51,310 nucleotides of DNA from Clostridia bacterium (lineage in GTDB: Bacteria; Bacillota; Clostridia; Oscillospirales; CAG-272): contig JAGBAS010000049.1 of NCBI GenBank assembly GCA_017938885.1, positions 1 through 51,310 on the forward strand, written 5' to 3'. Made by a program: the position numbers and the translations under genes. Below the pieces are notes generated by a model that had not been told where the DNA came from, ran no database searches, and saw only the letters and a program-made list of their open reading frames with translations. Shown piece after piece: positions 25,255 through 41,032 of the stretch; position 1 is the stretch's first letter, and each line of letters starts with the position of its first letter.

Positions 25255-27753
25255 ATGGCACAAATGAAACAATGTCCCCAATGCGGGAAATACGTGGCGG
25301 CGGATCGCACCTACTGCATGAACTGCGGCGTCACCCTGGGCATCCGCTGTCCCGACTGCCGTGAGGTCATGCCCGTGGGTGCCAAGACCTGCACGGCTTG
25401 CGGTCATTCCTTCGTCAAGAAAAAGAAGAAGCTCTCCCTTCCCTTCTGGGACTGGATGAAAAAGAACGCAAAGCCCCTGGTTTTGGGTGTGACTGCGCTC
25501 TGCCTGCTTCTGACCCTGGTGCTCGCCGCGTTTCCCGGGGTGAATCTCACCGTACTGGCGGATGAAGTCCCCCTCATAGAGCATACTGCCTCGGGCTACG
25601 GCCTCATGGGCTATCTTCTGGGCGGCCATCCCCTGGGCTTGACCGCGCTTTTGGAGCTACCCGAATACAAAGCCGACGCCGCCGTTCTCAAGACCCTGTT
25701 CTTCCTCTCGGGACTGGGCTGGCTGGCTCTTCTGATGGGTCTTCTCTTCGCCGCCCTGCTTCTGATCCCCAACTACAATAAATTCGGTAGTACCACCGCG
25801 CGCCGTCTCTACATCCCTCTGGGTGTTTCCCTGTTGGGTGCCGGGCTTGCATTCGGCATGACCTTCCCCGTGGGATCTATCCTGGCTGACGGTATGACCA
25901 AATACGCCGAAATGGCCGACAAGGGCTACGCCGTGGTCACCGCCACCCCCATGCCCTTGGTCCTGCTGATCGCCGCCGCTGTGACGGTTGCACTCCATGG
26001 TCTGCTCCATCTCGCCGTTTTCTCCAAGGAGGAGACCGAGGGGGAGATCTCCATCCGTGAGCTTCTGGCGATTCCGTTGGGCGGGATCTTCCGTCTGGTA
26101 CACCGTCTGGTGCGCCGCATCCGCAAAAAGGCGGGCAAGAAGGTCTCCGACCGTGACGAGCCTGCTTTTACGGTGACCCCCCGCTTTTCCTCTTACGTCA
26201 TTCTCTTTGTGGTGGCGTTGGTGTTCACCCAGGCTTTGCTCAGTAAGGTATCCAACATCTTCTTCTGGTTCATCTTCCTTTTACCCGTCGTCCTGCTGGT
26301 CTACACCCTCATTGCCCGCGCTTCCCTGTCGGTGAGTATGCTCTGCGATTCGGTCACCACTGAGAAGAACACCCCCTACACCTACGAGTTTTCCATTGAC
26401 AATCGCTCCATCTTCGCGCTCCCCTTCGTGGAGGCTCAGGTCTCCATCCCCCAGTCCAACGCGGTGCGTTGCACCGAGCGGACAGTGCGCATCTCCATGG
26501 CGCCTCTGACAGGCTACCGCATGAAGAACACCGTCTCCTTCCGCTTCCGAGGCACCTACGACATCGGTGTCAAGTGCTTCTACGTCTACGACTTCTTCCG
26601 CATCTTCCGCGCACGTCTGGACGTGGAAAATCTCACCACCGTCTACGTCCTGCCCCGCCGTCTGAACCTGGACGAGACTGCCGCCCATTCCATCTCCGAC
26701 GACACTGCCCGCACCGTCCGCTCCCCGCTGGTGGTGGACAAGCTGGAGGTCTCGGATATCCGCGACTACCGAAACGGTGATTCTCTGAAGTCCATCCACT
26801 GGAAGCTGTCCTCCAAGTCCGAAACCTTCATCGTCAAGGACTACAACACGGGTACCTCTAACCAGACCGTGGTCTTCTGCGATCTCACACCCCATTTCCC
26901 CGACGAGCCGCCCAAAAAGAAGGATGAGGCCGCCGAGAACGAGGGCAAGAAGAAGCTGACCCGCAAGGAGAAAAAAGCCGCCCGCAAAGCCCGCAAGGAA
27001 GAAGCCCGACTGGCCGCTGACCGCAAAAAAAAGAACAAGCGGATCAAGGAGACTGCCGAGACGGCCGCCCTCACAGACGAGGCCTTGCAGGCCAGACTGG
27101 ATCAGAGAGCCGCCGTCGCTGAGTCTCTGGATGCCAGAAACGGCAACCTGTACGGTACCGCAGGCTCTGTCAACACCGCTCCCGAGGCAGAGACCGAAGC
27201 CTTGGACGTTCACGAGCTGGCTCAGCCTGTATTCTACGAAGATATGAACGAGTATCTGGCTGACGGTGTGGTGGAGCTGACCATTGCTTCGGTGCTGGCC
27301 GAGCTGCGCAAGGGCCACGAGGTCCTGCTTCTCTGGTTCGACCGCCGCTCGGATACGGGTGTCTTTGGATATCCGCTCCGTGGCGTGGATGAATTTGAGA
27401 ATATCTACCACCTGTTTGCCACCGCCCCCCTCTGCTCCCCCGACAAGAAGGTCACCTCCCTGACCGCCATGCTCTCGGATATCCAGAGTGCCAAGCAGAT
27501 GTTCGTGGTCTCCACCATGGATACGGCTATGATCTCGGATCTCTGCGGCTTGCCCGGCGTATCCGACGCGGGAAGCTTTGGCTCGGCTGAGGTGGTGCTG
27601 TATAACCCCGAGGAGCGTTTCCGCTATCCCCGCGACCGCGCCCTGTATCTGGAGGGCTGCCGCGAGCAGTTGGCCGCAAACGGCCTGTCCCTGACCGCCG
27701 GCGACTTCCGCGTAACCCGTCCCGAAGGAGGTATATCCCATGAAGCAGAATAA
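25255..27753 (+). CDS. Zinc-ribbon membrane protein with DUF58 domain
   Basis: An 832-residue protein. The N-terminus has four CxxC pairs (CPQC 8-11, CMNC 23-26, CPDC, CTAC), a double zinc ribbon. Several membrane helices follow (about 75-95, 150-170, 185-210, 235-255, 315-350). The DUF58 domain carries its hallmark SDIRDYRNGDSLKSIHWK near residue 500. Unusually, a highly basic Lys/Arg/Glu-rich insertion (about 553-605) sits inside the DUF58 C-terminal half. DUF58 proteins accompany MoxR and transglutaminases and may form envelope complexes; the mechanism is unknown. The stop overlaps the next gene by 14 bases. Confidence 0.88.
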   Translation: MAQMKQCPQCGKYVAADRTYCMNCGVTLGIRCPDCREVMPVGAKTCTACGHSFVKKKKKLSLPFWDWMKKNAKPLVLGVTALCLLLTLVLAAFPGVNLTVLADEVPLIEHTASGYGLMGYLLGGHPLGLTALLELPEYKADAAVLKTLFFLSGLGWLALLMGLLFAALLLIPNYNKFGSTTARRLYIPLGVSLLGAGLAFGMTFPVGSILADGMTKYAEMADKGYAVVTATPMPLVLLIAAAVTVALHGLLHLAVFSKEETEGEISIRELLAIPLGGIFRLVHRLVRRIRKKAGKKVSDRDEPAFTVTPRFSSYVILFVVALVFTQALLSKVSNIFFWFIFLLPVVLLVYTLIARASLSVSMLCDSVTTEKNTPYTYEFSIDNRSIFALPFVEAQVSIPQSNAVRCTERTVRISMAPLTGYRMKNTVSFRFRGTYDIGVKCFYVYDFFRIFRARLDVENLTTVYVLPRRLNLDETAAHSISDDTARTVRSPLVVDKLEVSDIRDYRNGDSLKSIHWKLSSKSETFIVKDYNTGTSNQTVVFCDLTPHFPDEPPKKKDEAAENEGKKKLTRKEKKAARKARKEEARLAADRKKKNKRIKETAETAALTDEALQARLDQRAAVAESLDARNGNLYGTAGSVNTAPEAETEALDVHELAQPVFYEDMNEYLADGVVELTIASVLAELRKGHEVLLLWFDRRSDTGVFGYPLRGVDEFENIYHLFATAPLCSPDKKVTSLTAMLSDIQSAKQMFVVSTMDTAMISDLCGLPGVSDAGSFGSAEVVLYNPEERFRYPRDRALYLEGCREQLAANGLSLTAGDFRVTRPEGGISHEAE

Positions 27754-30700
27754 AAAGAATACCGACTTCGCGGCTTCCGGCATCAAAAAGCAGAAAAAGG
27801 CGCGCAAGACCCGCGCGCAGAAAAGAGCCGAGCGCAAGGCGCAAAAGAACGTCATTCTTCCCCTGCATAAGCGTCCCATCGTCTGTCCCCCCGACAAGGC
27901 AGGACGCTCCCCCCTGTTCCGCTACGGCGGCATCGCCTGCCGTGCTCTGGTCATCTGGCTGGCCGCATCGGGTCTCATGATCTTTCTGGCCTCCGCCCTG
28001 GAGTTCGGAGTCCCCAATCTCGTCATCTTCGCGGCCTCTCTGGCTGTGGTGGTGTTGGGTATGGTCTTCCGTCTGGGTGGCTGGGGAAAGCTGATCTCCC
28101 TGCTCATGGCGGGCGGCACCGTGGGCGGTCTCTTCGCCCTGAACCCCCGTCTCCCCCTGGATGTGTTCTTCGGCATCCTCTCCCTGTACAACGCCGCGCT
28201 GGACAGACTCTACAAGGTAGGCTACCTTACCTACGTTCAGTACAAGGCTGAGTTCACCTCCGTCACCCCCCACGAGGAGTTGATGATCGCCGGCGTCTGC
28301 CTTGTCACCGTCCTCATTACGGTGCTGTTCACCGCTTGCTTTGCAAGAAAGGTCAAGCTCATTCCCCCCGCCATCGTGGCGACCACCCTTCTGGTGGTGC
28401 TTCTGACCTTCAACATCTACAGCAACCGCATCGAATCCAATCTGGGCATCACCCTGGTCATCGTGTCCTTCGCCTCGGTGCTGGTCATGGCGGCCTACGA
28501 CCGTCTTTACAACGCCCGTGACGACAAGCATTATGACAACGAGCTGAAGCTTTTCGAGGACTCCGACCGCCCCACTCTGCCCCCCGAGTACGAACAAGTG
28601 CTGACCGAGAAGGCCGAGCGCAAGAAGCAGAAGAAGGATCTGAAACAGAAGCGCCGCACGCACACCGTCACGGTGGAGGACGAGCTTACCGATTACTTCG
28701 GAAGCAAGAAGAAGCCCAAAAAGGCCAAGGAAAAGCTCGATCCCAAGGCCAAAAAGGCGCAAAAGAAGTCCCGCAAGGCCATGATGAAGCAGGTGAGGGC
28801 CGTCAAGGCCTACGACCGCGTCACCGAGCAGTCCCGCACAGCCATGGGCGGCTTTGCAGGCTCTGCGGTGCTTCTGGCCTGCCTCATCGCCATTGCCCTG
28901 CCCGCCATCCTCATCAAGGGGAATTTCAGTACCATCTCCGCCATCGACGAGAAAATGGAGCTGGCGAGAAACTACGTCACAGCCCTTTTGCGGGGTGACG
29001 ACGACGAGCTGGACCGTCTGGAATACAAGGCCGACGGCGAAAACTTCGAGCCTCACTCCACAGACCTGGAGCAGCTGGAATTCACGGGAATGCAGATGTT
29101 CTATCTCCAGTCCCGCTACAACACCAACTACTACCTCCGCGGCTGGATCGGCACCGATTACGAAAACGGAGCCTGGCTGGCGGTGGACGAGGAGACCTTG
29201 GCCGAATACCAGTCCCTCTTCGGCAAAAAGGCTAGTCCCGCCGAGGATATTCGATACGGCTTCTACCACTACATGAGACCCGAGCTGGTGGATGACCCCG
29301 AGTACACCGAGAATCTGCTCGGTAAGTATAAATCCAATATCGACTATGGCTTTATCGGGCTTCTGGTCAGCCTCCGTCGGGTCAACAGCCCCGATACCCT
29401 GACCTACTTCCCCGCCACCTACGATCCCCGATACGGTCTTATGGAGTGGAGCTCCACCGAGCCACATAAGCTGACCTTCGTTAACTACTACGACGGTCTC
29501 TACACAGGCCGCAAATTTGACGAAAATGGCCTATCCTACGCCACCATGACCTATGCCACGGTCATGACCAACTCCCTCTGGATCCAAAAGCAGGCGGCTC
29601 TCCAGGCGGCCTACAACCTCCAGAAGGAAGCCCTGCTCGCCCGCGCCGGCTTCTTTGAGAACGCCGACGGATCCATTTCCTCCAATCTGACCTTGACGGT
29701 CTACGAGGAATCCAACGGAACCACTCTGTTCTCCTACCAGTACAAGCGAGGCAAGGAGGAGCGGGTCTGGCAGTTCTACCACGACACCGATACCGTCTCC
29801 CGTGACGCAAACCGCAATTACGTGGTTACCACGGACTACGGTATTCTGACGCTCACCGTGGAAAATTCCAGGATCGTGGGTGCCACCGTTACCGACGTCA
29901 GCTCCGCCTACCTGGACGAGCTGGGAACACCCGTGGACGTCAATCTGGTGGACGAGTACGACCGTGGCATGACCGACGAGGAGCGTGCCGAGCTGCTGGC
30001 CTATATCAACGTCGAAAAGGCCTACAGCGATTACGTCTATCGCACCTACCTTGACACCGCCGACAGCACCTACCTCAAAGAGCTTGCCGCCATCATCAAG
30101 GCGCAGGCTCACGTCGAGGAGATCCGCATCGAGGAGGAATTGATTTCCGACGATCCCGAAACTCCCGAGGATGATTCCTTCATCTACGAGAATAAGGTTT
30201 TGGTGAATGTCCCCGCCGCCGTCGATCTGGCGGGTGTGCGCAACACCTCCGATCCCCTGGCCTACATCCACCGCGACCGTCTGGTCCGCAATGTCATCGA
30301 CTACATCATCGACGAGATGGGCTGTGCGTACACCATTACCCCCGATCTGACCGGGGTGGACCCCACCTTAGACGGTGTGGAGAATTTTCTCCGAAACACC
30401 AAGGAAGGCTACTGCGTGCAGTTTGCCTCGGCCGTGACCCTGATCCTGCGTGAGCTGGGTGTGCCCGCCCGTTACGTGGAGGGCTACATCGCCGATGAGC
30501 TGTCCAAGATCAGCCGCGACGACTTCGTTTACGGCGGATACGTCCGCGATTACAACGCCCACGCCTGGGTTGAGGTTTGGTTCGACGGAGTCGGCTGGAT
30601 CCAGTACGAGGCGACCCCTCAGTACTACACGAGCATGTACGGCGCCGGCGCCTCTGCCGATACGGGCCCCGTTGCTCCCATCATTCCCGACGAAGAGACC

Positions 30701-31315
30701 ACCGCCCCCGATGAGTGGGACGAGCCTGAGACCGACGAGGAGGAGACCCCCAAGGACGAATCGGGTGAGGAATCGACCGACGAGGCAGACGCCACCGCCG
30801 CCGAGATCGCCCGTAACAGCTTGATCGGACTGGGTATTCTGGCCGTGTTGGCTGCTATAGCCGCCATCATCGGCACCGTCGTATCCCGTGCCCGTGCCGC
30901 CGAGGATCATCGCCAGAGCATCTGCGCGCAGGTGTTGGAAAACGGTTTCGGCTCCAACACCAACGAATCCGACCGCCGTGAAATGGCCTTGGAGCTGACC
31001 GATGCCGTCACGAACCTGTTGTCCTACTACGGGCTCGCACCCAAGGCGGGTGAGTTCCGAGACGACTACGCCGACCGACTCACCTCCGAGCTGACCGCCC
31101 CCATCGAGGGCAAGAAGCAACGGATCAAGCCCGAAGAGCTCCCCAATCTGCACGCCGTACTGGACGGTATGGCCGCTGAGGAGTTCGGTCACGGCATGAG
31201 TATTCCCGACATGAAGCAGGTCGCTGTTCTGTACCTGTTCCTCCGCCGCGATATCAAGCGCCGCATCGCCTTCCCGGAACGGTTCAAGCTACGGTATTTC
31301 AAGCGGAAGATCTGA
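27740..31315 (+). CDS. Large membrane-anchored transglutaminase-like protein
   Basis: A 1191-residue membrane protein. After a very basic N-terminus come about six membrane helices (65-260), a long Lys-rich cytosolic loop (about 285-365), one more helix near 375-395, and a large extracellular part with the transglutaminase core. The Cys is in EGYCVQFASA (about 892) and the His in YNAHAWVEVW (about 942); the third member is Glu in WIQYEATP (about 956) rather than the usual Asp. An acidic linker, a final helix (about 1027-1050) and a cytosolic DUF4129-like tail follow. Substrate and cross-linking versus protease activity are unknown. It is the third gene of the moxR operon. Confidence 0.9.
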   Translation: MKQNKKNTDFAASGIKKQKKARKTRAQKRAERKAQKNVILPLHKRPIVCPPDKAGRSPLFRYGGIACRALVIWLAASGLMIFLASALEFGVPNLVIFAASLAVVVLGMVFRLGGWGKLISLLMAGGTVGGLFALNPRLPLDVFFGILSLYNAALDRLYKVGYLTYVQYKAEFTSVTPHEELMIAGVCLVTVLITVLFTACFARKVKLIPPAIVATTLLVVLLTFNIYSNRIESNLGITLVIVSFASVLVMAAYDRLYNARDDKHYDNELKLFEDSDRPTLPPEYEQVLTEKAERKKQKKDLKQKRRTHTVTVEDELTDYFGSKKKPKKAKEKLDPKAKKAQKKSRKAMMKQVRAVKAYDRVTEQSRTAMGGFAGSAVLLACLIAIALPAILIKGNFSTISAIDEKMELARNYVTALLRGDDDELDRLEYKADGENFEPHSTDLEQLEFTGMQMFYLQSRYNTNYYLRGWIGTDYENGAWLAVDEETLAEYQSLFGKKASPAEDIRYGFYHYMRPELVDDPEYTENLLGKYKSNIDYGFIGLLVSLRRVNSPDTLTYFPATYDPRYGLMEWSSTEPHKLTFVNYYDGLYTGRKFDENGLSYATMTYATVMTNSLWIQKQAALQAAYNLQKEALLARAGFFENADGSISSNLTLTVYEESNGTTLFSYQYKRGKEERVWQFYHDTDTVSRDANRNYVVTTDYGILTLTVENSRIVGATVTDVSSAYLDELGTPVDVNLVDEYDRGMTDEERAELLAYINVEKAYSDYVYRTYLDTADSTYLKELAAIIKAQAHVEEIRIEEELISDDPETPEDDSFIYENKVLVNVPAAVDLAGVRNTSDPLAYIHRDRLVRNVIDYIIDEMGCAYTITPDLTGVDPTLDGVENFLRNTKEGYCVQFASAVTLILRELGVPARYVEGYIADELSKISRDDFVYGGYVRDYNAHAWVEVWFDGVGWIQYEATPQYYTSMYGAGASADTGPVAPIIPDEETTAPDEWDEPETDEEETPKDESGEESTDEADATAAEIARNSLIGLGILAVLAAIAAIIGTVVSRARAAEDHRQSICAQVLENGFGSNTNESDRREMALELTDAVTNLLSYYGLAPKAGEFRDDYADRLTSELTAPIEGKKQRIKPEELPNLHAVLDGMAAEEFGHGMSIPDMKQVAVLYLFLRRDIKRRIAFPERFKLRYFKRKI

Positions 31316-31350
31316 CCCTCTCTTTATAAGGATCGCACCCTTCATAATTC

Positions 31351-31391
31351 AAAAAAAGAGGCTGCCCAACCCTTGGGCAGTCTCTCTTTTT
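31351..31391. terminator. Bidirectional terminator after the moxR operon
   Basis: AAAAAAAGAGGCTGCCCAA pairs with TTGGGCAGTCTCTCTTTTT. It has A and T tracts on the two sides and lies between convergent genes. Confidence 0.88.
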
Positions 31392-31463
31392 CGGTATGGC
31401 TGATTCGAAACGGAAGGCGGAGAGAGGTCTGCTTCCCCGCCTTTCGCTTTTATCATGAATCCG

Positions 31464-33098
31464 TCATTCGGCCTTCTCGCTCCACTCGGAAATCGCGCGG
31501 ATGCGGGCGTGCTCGGTCTCGGCGTACGTTACGGTAAGGCTCATACCCTCTGTGATGAGAATGAGGGATTCGTCAGCGGCCAAAGAACCGCGATAGACAG
31601 TGCCGTCCTCAGCCGTGATATAGACCACGGTCTCCCCGCCGACGGTAGCCAGACGGACAGTTTGAACAAGCACGTCAGCCGTCTTGGTCTCGGGAGCGGG
31701 CAGCTCCTCCTCGGTGATGACACCGCGCTTGTACAGCTCCTCCAGGTAGGCCTCCTTGGCTTCCTGTTGGGTGGTTCCCGTGGCTACGATGCCATAATTC
31801 TGCACGTTGACCAGGGCGTAGAGCTTGACGAGGCCCTGAGCATCCTTCAGCACCATGATATAGGTGGGCTCGGACTCCACGTTGATGAGAGAGGGGAAAG
31901 AGGCCACGTACTCGGTCTCCTGTACTTCACCCTGGGCGGCACCCATGGCGGAGTATTCCTCGGCACCGATGACGGGATAGTACTTGTACTCACCCGTGCG
32001 GGCGTTGGTCAGGATAAAGCCGATGTTGGATTCGTCGGCGGCCACCGAGGTCACACCCGTGTAATACCAGACGTCGTCCCCGCGAACCACGTAACCGTAG
32101 CCCTGGGTGGTCTGCTTACAGTCGCGGTTACCAATGATCGAATTCCAGAAGCCGCCGGACAGAGTACCGTACCAGTCGTACTTCCCGCAAGCCAGATCAC
32201 CGTCGTAGACGTTATCGATCCAGGAAGGGGCATCCGCCACGGCGTACAGCTGGGAGGTTCCGTCACAGGGGTTGAAAATAATGACCTCATTCACGTCCAT
32301 GGCACCGAACAGGCCAACGTGGGGCTTCATGCAGGAGACGATATAGAAGGGATTGCCTTCCTCGTCGATCTCAAAGTTGACCGAGGAAAAGATCTTAGTG
32401 GGGTAGGAGAAACGAAGCTTACGCATCAGATCCTCCTCAAAATACGCGCTGTCCACGTAGATCATGGGCTTGGCAAACTTGACGTAGTCGGCGTCGTTGC
32501 CCACGGGGTCCACCATGACGTAGCCGGGAACACCGTTTGCCGAGTTATTCAGCCAGCGGAAGAAGTCCACGTACTCCAGATTGGCCACCTTCTTGGGGGT
32601 TCCCTTGTAGTTGATCTGATTGTAGTCCAGGCTGACGTTGTACTGGGAAACCACGTCGGAGAGGGCACCCAGCTCGCGGTTGCCCAGGATGGAGGCCGAG
32701 GCTGTATCCATGAGCGAGATATTGGTCACCACGTCGGCCTCGGGCATATCCTCCGAGAAGTCGGATTCATGCACCTCGATGACCGAGGCGTACTTCAAGG
32801 CGTTGAAGAAGGTGGAGGAAAAGATCCCGCCCAGCACCAGCACCGCCACGGGAATGGCGGCAATGACCAGGAACACCTTATTCAGCTTGATCTTGGAGGT
32901 GCCGCGAGAGACCCCCGACAAGCCGCTCACCACGCCAAGGGGCAGACCGTAGAAGAAGATAATCATAATCAAGTAGGTCCAAAAGCCCGTGCTGAACACG
33001 TTGATGGGCGGAAGCATGAAATAGTAAGTCAGAGCCGTCAAGACCGTGCCGATGACCACGGCCAGGATGATGCGGAGAGTTTTGCTTGTGTTTTTCAT
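31464..33098 (-). CDS. Membrane protein of unknown function
   Basis: A 544-residue protein that I cannot assign to a named family. Three membrane helices lie at the N-terminus (about 8-28, 38-60, 74-94), the middle one with FFYGLPLGVVSG; the remaining ~440 residues have no further helix and look like a large soluble domain with many Tyr/Trp/Asp residues (e.g. GTLSGGFWNSIIGN near 320). The C-terminal ~60 residues look like a small beta domain (VRLATVGGETVVYITAEDG). AAAGGAG precedes the start, and it has its own consensus promoter. It is transcribed alone, towards the moxR operon. Confidence 0.8.
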   Translation of the reverse strand: MKNTSKTLRIILAVVIGTVLTALTYYFMLPPINVFSTGFWTYLIMIIFFYGLPLGVVSGLSGVSRGTSKIKLNKVFLVIAAIPVAVLVLGGIFSSTFFNALKYASVIEVHESDFSEDMPEADVVTNISLMDTASASILGNRELGALSDVVSQYNVSLDYNQINYKGTPKKVANLEYVDFFRWLNNSANGVPGYVMVDPVGNDADYVKFAKPMIYVDSAYFEEDLMRKLRFSYPTKIFSSVNFEIDEEGNPFYIVSCMKPHVGLFGAMDVNEVIIFNPCDGTSQLYAVADAPSWIDNVYDGDLACGKYDWYGTLSGGFWNSIIGNRDCKQTTQGYGYVVRGDDVWYYTGVTSVAADESNIGFILTNARTGEYKYYPVIGAEEYSAMGAAQGEVQETEYVASFPSLINVESEPTYIMVLKDAQGLVKLYALVNVQNYGIVATGTTQQEAKEAYLEELYKRGVITEEELPAPETKTADVLVQTVRLATVGGETVVYITAEDGTVYRGSLAADESLILITEGMSLTVTYAETEHARIRAISEWSEKAE

Positions 33099-33130
33099 GT
33101 GAGAAAAGAACTCCTTTCTGTGATGACTCT

Positions 33131-33159
33131 ATTATAGCATAATTTTCAATCGCTGTCAA
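33131..33159 (-). promoter_or_regulatory. Promoter of the unknown membrane protein
   Basis: Minus strand TTGACA (33154-33159), 17 bases, TATAAT (33131-33136) with extended TGC. Perfect consensus. Confidence 0.8.
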
Positions 33160-33203
33160 GTGATTGGATGAAAATTTCTGTAGATTTTTTTAATTCCGAT
33201 TCC

Positions 33204-33746
33204 TCACCCGTTAGTGACCTCGATCTGGCACATTCTCATGGTCGTCAAAGCGGCCTTATGGGTCTCGGGGGTCACTCCCGCGCAGCAAGCCGCATCCACC
33301 GAGATAGGGATCTCGGGATAGTGCGCCTTGAGAAGCAACGTATTGGACACCACGCAGATATCAGTACACAGGCCGATCAGCTCCACCGAAAATTCCTCGC
33401 CCGAGGCCGTCTCCCTGACAAAGACGGGCAGTTCTACCGAGCCGAAGGTGGGCTTCTCCACGGGGGTGTAGGCCACGCCCTCCAGGGCGGCGGTAACTGT
33501 GGGGTGAAGCTCCCAGCTGGCCGTACCCTTGATGCAATGGGGAACGGGGAGGTGCTTCCCCTCCGAGGTATCCATATAGCTTTCGGTGTGGGTATCGTAG
33601 GTAACGAGGATCGCTCCGTCGGGATCGGCGGCGTAGGCCTTGATCTTGGCGGTCACTTTATCCAGTATGGCTACGGCTTCGGGAGTGCCGAGCGCGCCGT
33701 CCACAAAATCCTTTTGCATATCCACAACGATCAAAATACGTTTCAT
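33204..33746 (-). CDS. pncA: Nicotinamidase-like isochorismatase-family hydrolase
   Basis: A 180-residue cysteine hydrolase that most resembles firmicute nicotinamidase, converting nicotinamide to nicotinate for NAD salvage. The catalytic Asp is in VDMQKDF (residue 9), Lys in EKPTFGS (about 108) and Cys in GLCTDICVVS (about 138). The metal-site/specificity block DTHTESYMDTSEGKHLPVPHC matches the nicotinamidase pattern, which favours this over other isochorismatase-like enzymes. AAGGAG precedes the ATG. It is last in a run with a peptidase and tex. Confidence 0.82.
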   Translation of the reverse strand: MKRILIVVDMQKDFVDGALGTPEAVAILDKVTAKIKAYAADPDGAILVTYDTHTESYMDTSEGKHLPVPHCIKGTASWELHPTVTAALEGVAYTPVEKPTFGSVELPVFVRETASGEEFSVELIGLCTDICVVSNTLLLKAHYPEIPISVDAACCAGVTPETHKAALTTMRMCQIEVTNG

Positions 33747-33797
33747 AGCAATCTCCTTATTCGTTCTATGTCGGGATGCAGACCGTAGATGGGCAGG

Positions 33798-34697
33798 TCA
33801 TTTCTTGATTCTCCGCGCGACAGCTGCCGCCGCTCCCTTGAAGCCGGTATCCTTAAGCTTCCGCCAGATACGCCCCGGCAGGGTCATGTGTTTCTTGAGC
33901 TTGCGCTTCAGCCGTTTCTTGCGGTCGATGGGAAAGGCCGGATGCTCCTGCTTCAGAAAGTTCTCCAGCTTCAGGCACAGATTCGACCAGCCGTTCTCAA
34001 AAAGAACCTCTTGCGGGTAATGCTGATTCACGTATCCGATTCCCAGATTCACGCCGCAAATGCGCTGACAGAGGACTTGCAGGTCGCTCCCGATGGGCTC
34101 ATGGCTACGTCCGACCTCCAGATGCTCCTCGATATACTGCCGAAAGGCGGTGGTATAATCCACTTGATTGACGCTGTAGGTCTGATTGCCCGGCGCGTCC
34201 AGGGCGATCATCATGCGGTGAGTTCTGTTGATCTCGCGGAAGAGCTTTTTCTCATGATCCCGCAGGTAGCGGGCACCGATCTTGCCATGTTCCTCTCCGT
34301 CCAAGATCAGCAGGCTGTGTCCGCTGTCCCGCAAAGCCCATAGTATGGCGCAGCCGGCCCTGTCATCCGCTCCTATGCCGTGCTCACGGCTGACAGAATA
34401 ATAAATGCCCATGCCGTATTGGGTTTCTTTGCATTCCTCGAGCTCAATACCGTACCGCCGATCCCAGACGGTATCGGCGTGAGCCACCAGCAGTACCCGA
34501 TCCTTGCGGCTTCCCGGTACGTAGACGAACCGCCGAAAGGCACCTGCACCCTTGCGGTCGATAGCTCCCGGGAGCTGGACAAAGGGGGCAAACACGTCGT
34601 CGGTATGGGTCACGGGCATCCGCAGAAAAGCGGCCAGAATGTCACGGTGCGGATTTTCGCCGTTTTGAAAAACGGACATGATATTTTCTACATTCAT
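33798..34697 (-). CDS. Zn-dependent peptidase-like protein (M20/M28/M42 type)
   Basis: A 299-residue protein with metal-site motifs of co-catalytic zinc exopeptidases: LLVAHADTVWD (His about 71), GIGADDRAGCAIL (Asp about 110) and LDGEEHGKIG (Glu-Glu about 131-132). The last 40 residues are strongly basic (DRKKRLKRKLKKH, AAAVARRIKK), which is unusual and could bind nucleic acid or membrane. No signal peptide. The exact family is uncertain: the order H-D-EE fits, but the protein is shorter than standard M20 enzymes and lacks a clear dimerisation domain. AAAGGAA precedes the start, and the gene follows tex by 27 bases. Confidence 0.72.
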   Translation of the reverse strand: MNVENIMSVFQNGENPHRDILAAFLRMPVTHTDDVFAPFVQLPGAIDRKGAGAFRRFVYVPGSRKDRVLLVAHADTVWDRRYGIELEECKETQYGMGIYYSVSREHGIGADDRAGCAILWALRDSGHSLLILDGEEHGKIGARYLRDHEKKLFREINRTHRMMIALDAPGNQTYSVNQVDYTTAFRQYIEEHLEVGRSHEPIGSDLQVLCQRICGVNLGIGYVNQHYPQEVLFENGWSNLCLKLENFLKQEHPAFPIDRKKRLKRKLKKHMTLPGRIWRKLKDTGFKGAAAAVARRIKK

Positions 34698-34724
34698 GGT
34701 GGTATTCCTTTTGTGATGTCAGCA

Positions 34725-36878
<2,154 letters not shown>

Positions 36879-36917
36879 ATGGGTAGGGGTCTCCTTGTTG
36901 TAGTATATGGGAATTAT

Positions 36918-37063
36918 AAATTTGGGTTTATCGAAGAGATACAAGATACGCGCCGAGCAAGCTCGGCCGATACAAGATACAAGATACAAGATATAGAAAC
37001 GGAAGTCGCCGTAAGGGTTTTTACATATCTTGTATCTTTGTATCTTGTAACTTGTATCTCACC
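36918..37063. repeat. GATACAA tandem repeat with inverted arm and nested hairpin
   Basis: The rsuA-tex gap holds copies of GATACAA (36938-36949 and 36970-36994) and, inverted, TTGTATC copies (37025-37060). The outer arms begin GAGATACAAG and end CTTGTATCTC, so the whole can fold into a long imperfect hairpin. The left arm is split by a 19-base insert with its own perfect stem, CCGAGC-AA-GCTCGG (36953-36966). The block starts with AAATTTGGGTTTATCGAAG (36918), nearly repeated at 45614. It would lie in the tex leader RNA if tex is read from the upstream operon. Confidence 0.8.
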
Positions 37064-37083
37064 GAAAAGCTGCAATTTAACGT

Positions 37084-40961
<3,878 letters not shown>

Positions 40962-40975
40962 TCATAGGTGTTTAT

Positions 40976-41004
40976 ATCATACCATTTTTTGAGGGAAAAG
41001 TCAA
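40976..41004 (-). promoter_or_regulatory. Promoter of the beta-galactosidase operon
   Basis: Minus strand TTGACT (40999-41004), 17 bases, TATGAT (40976-40981). Confidence 0.65.
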
Positions 41005-41032
41005 TGTCTTTCGGTAAATTGGTAAGAAAGCA

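Noticed and set aside
36936..37060. CRISPR array
   Set aside because: Units are about seven bases with no spacers of constant length, and no cas gene is present.
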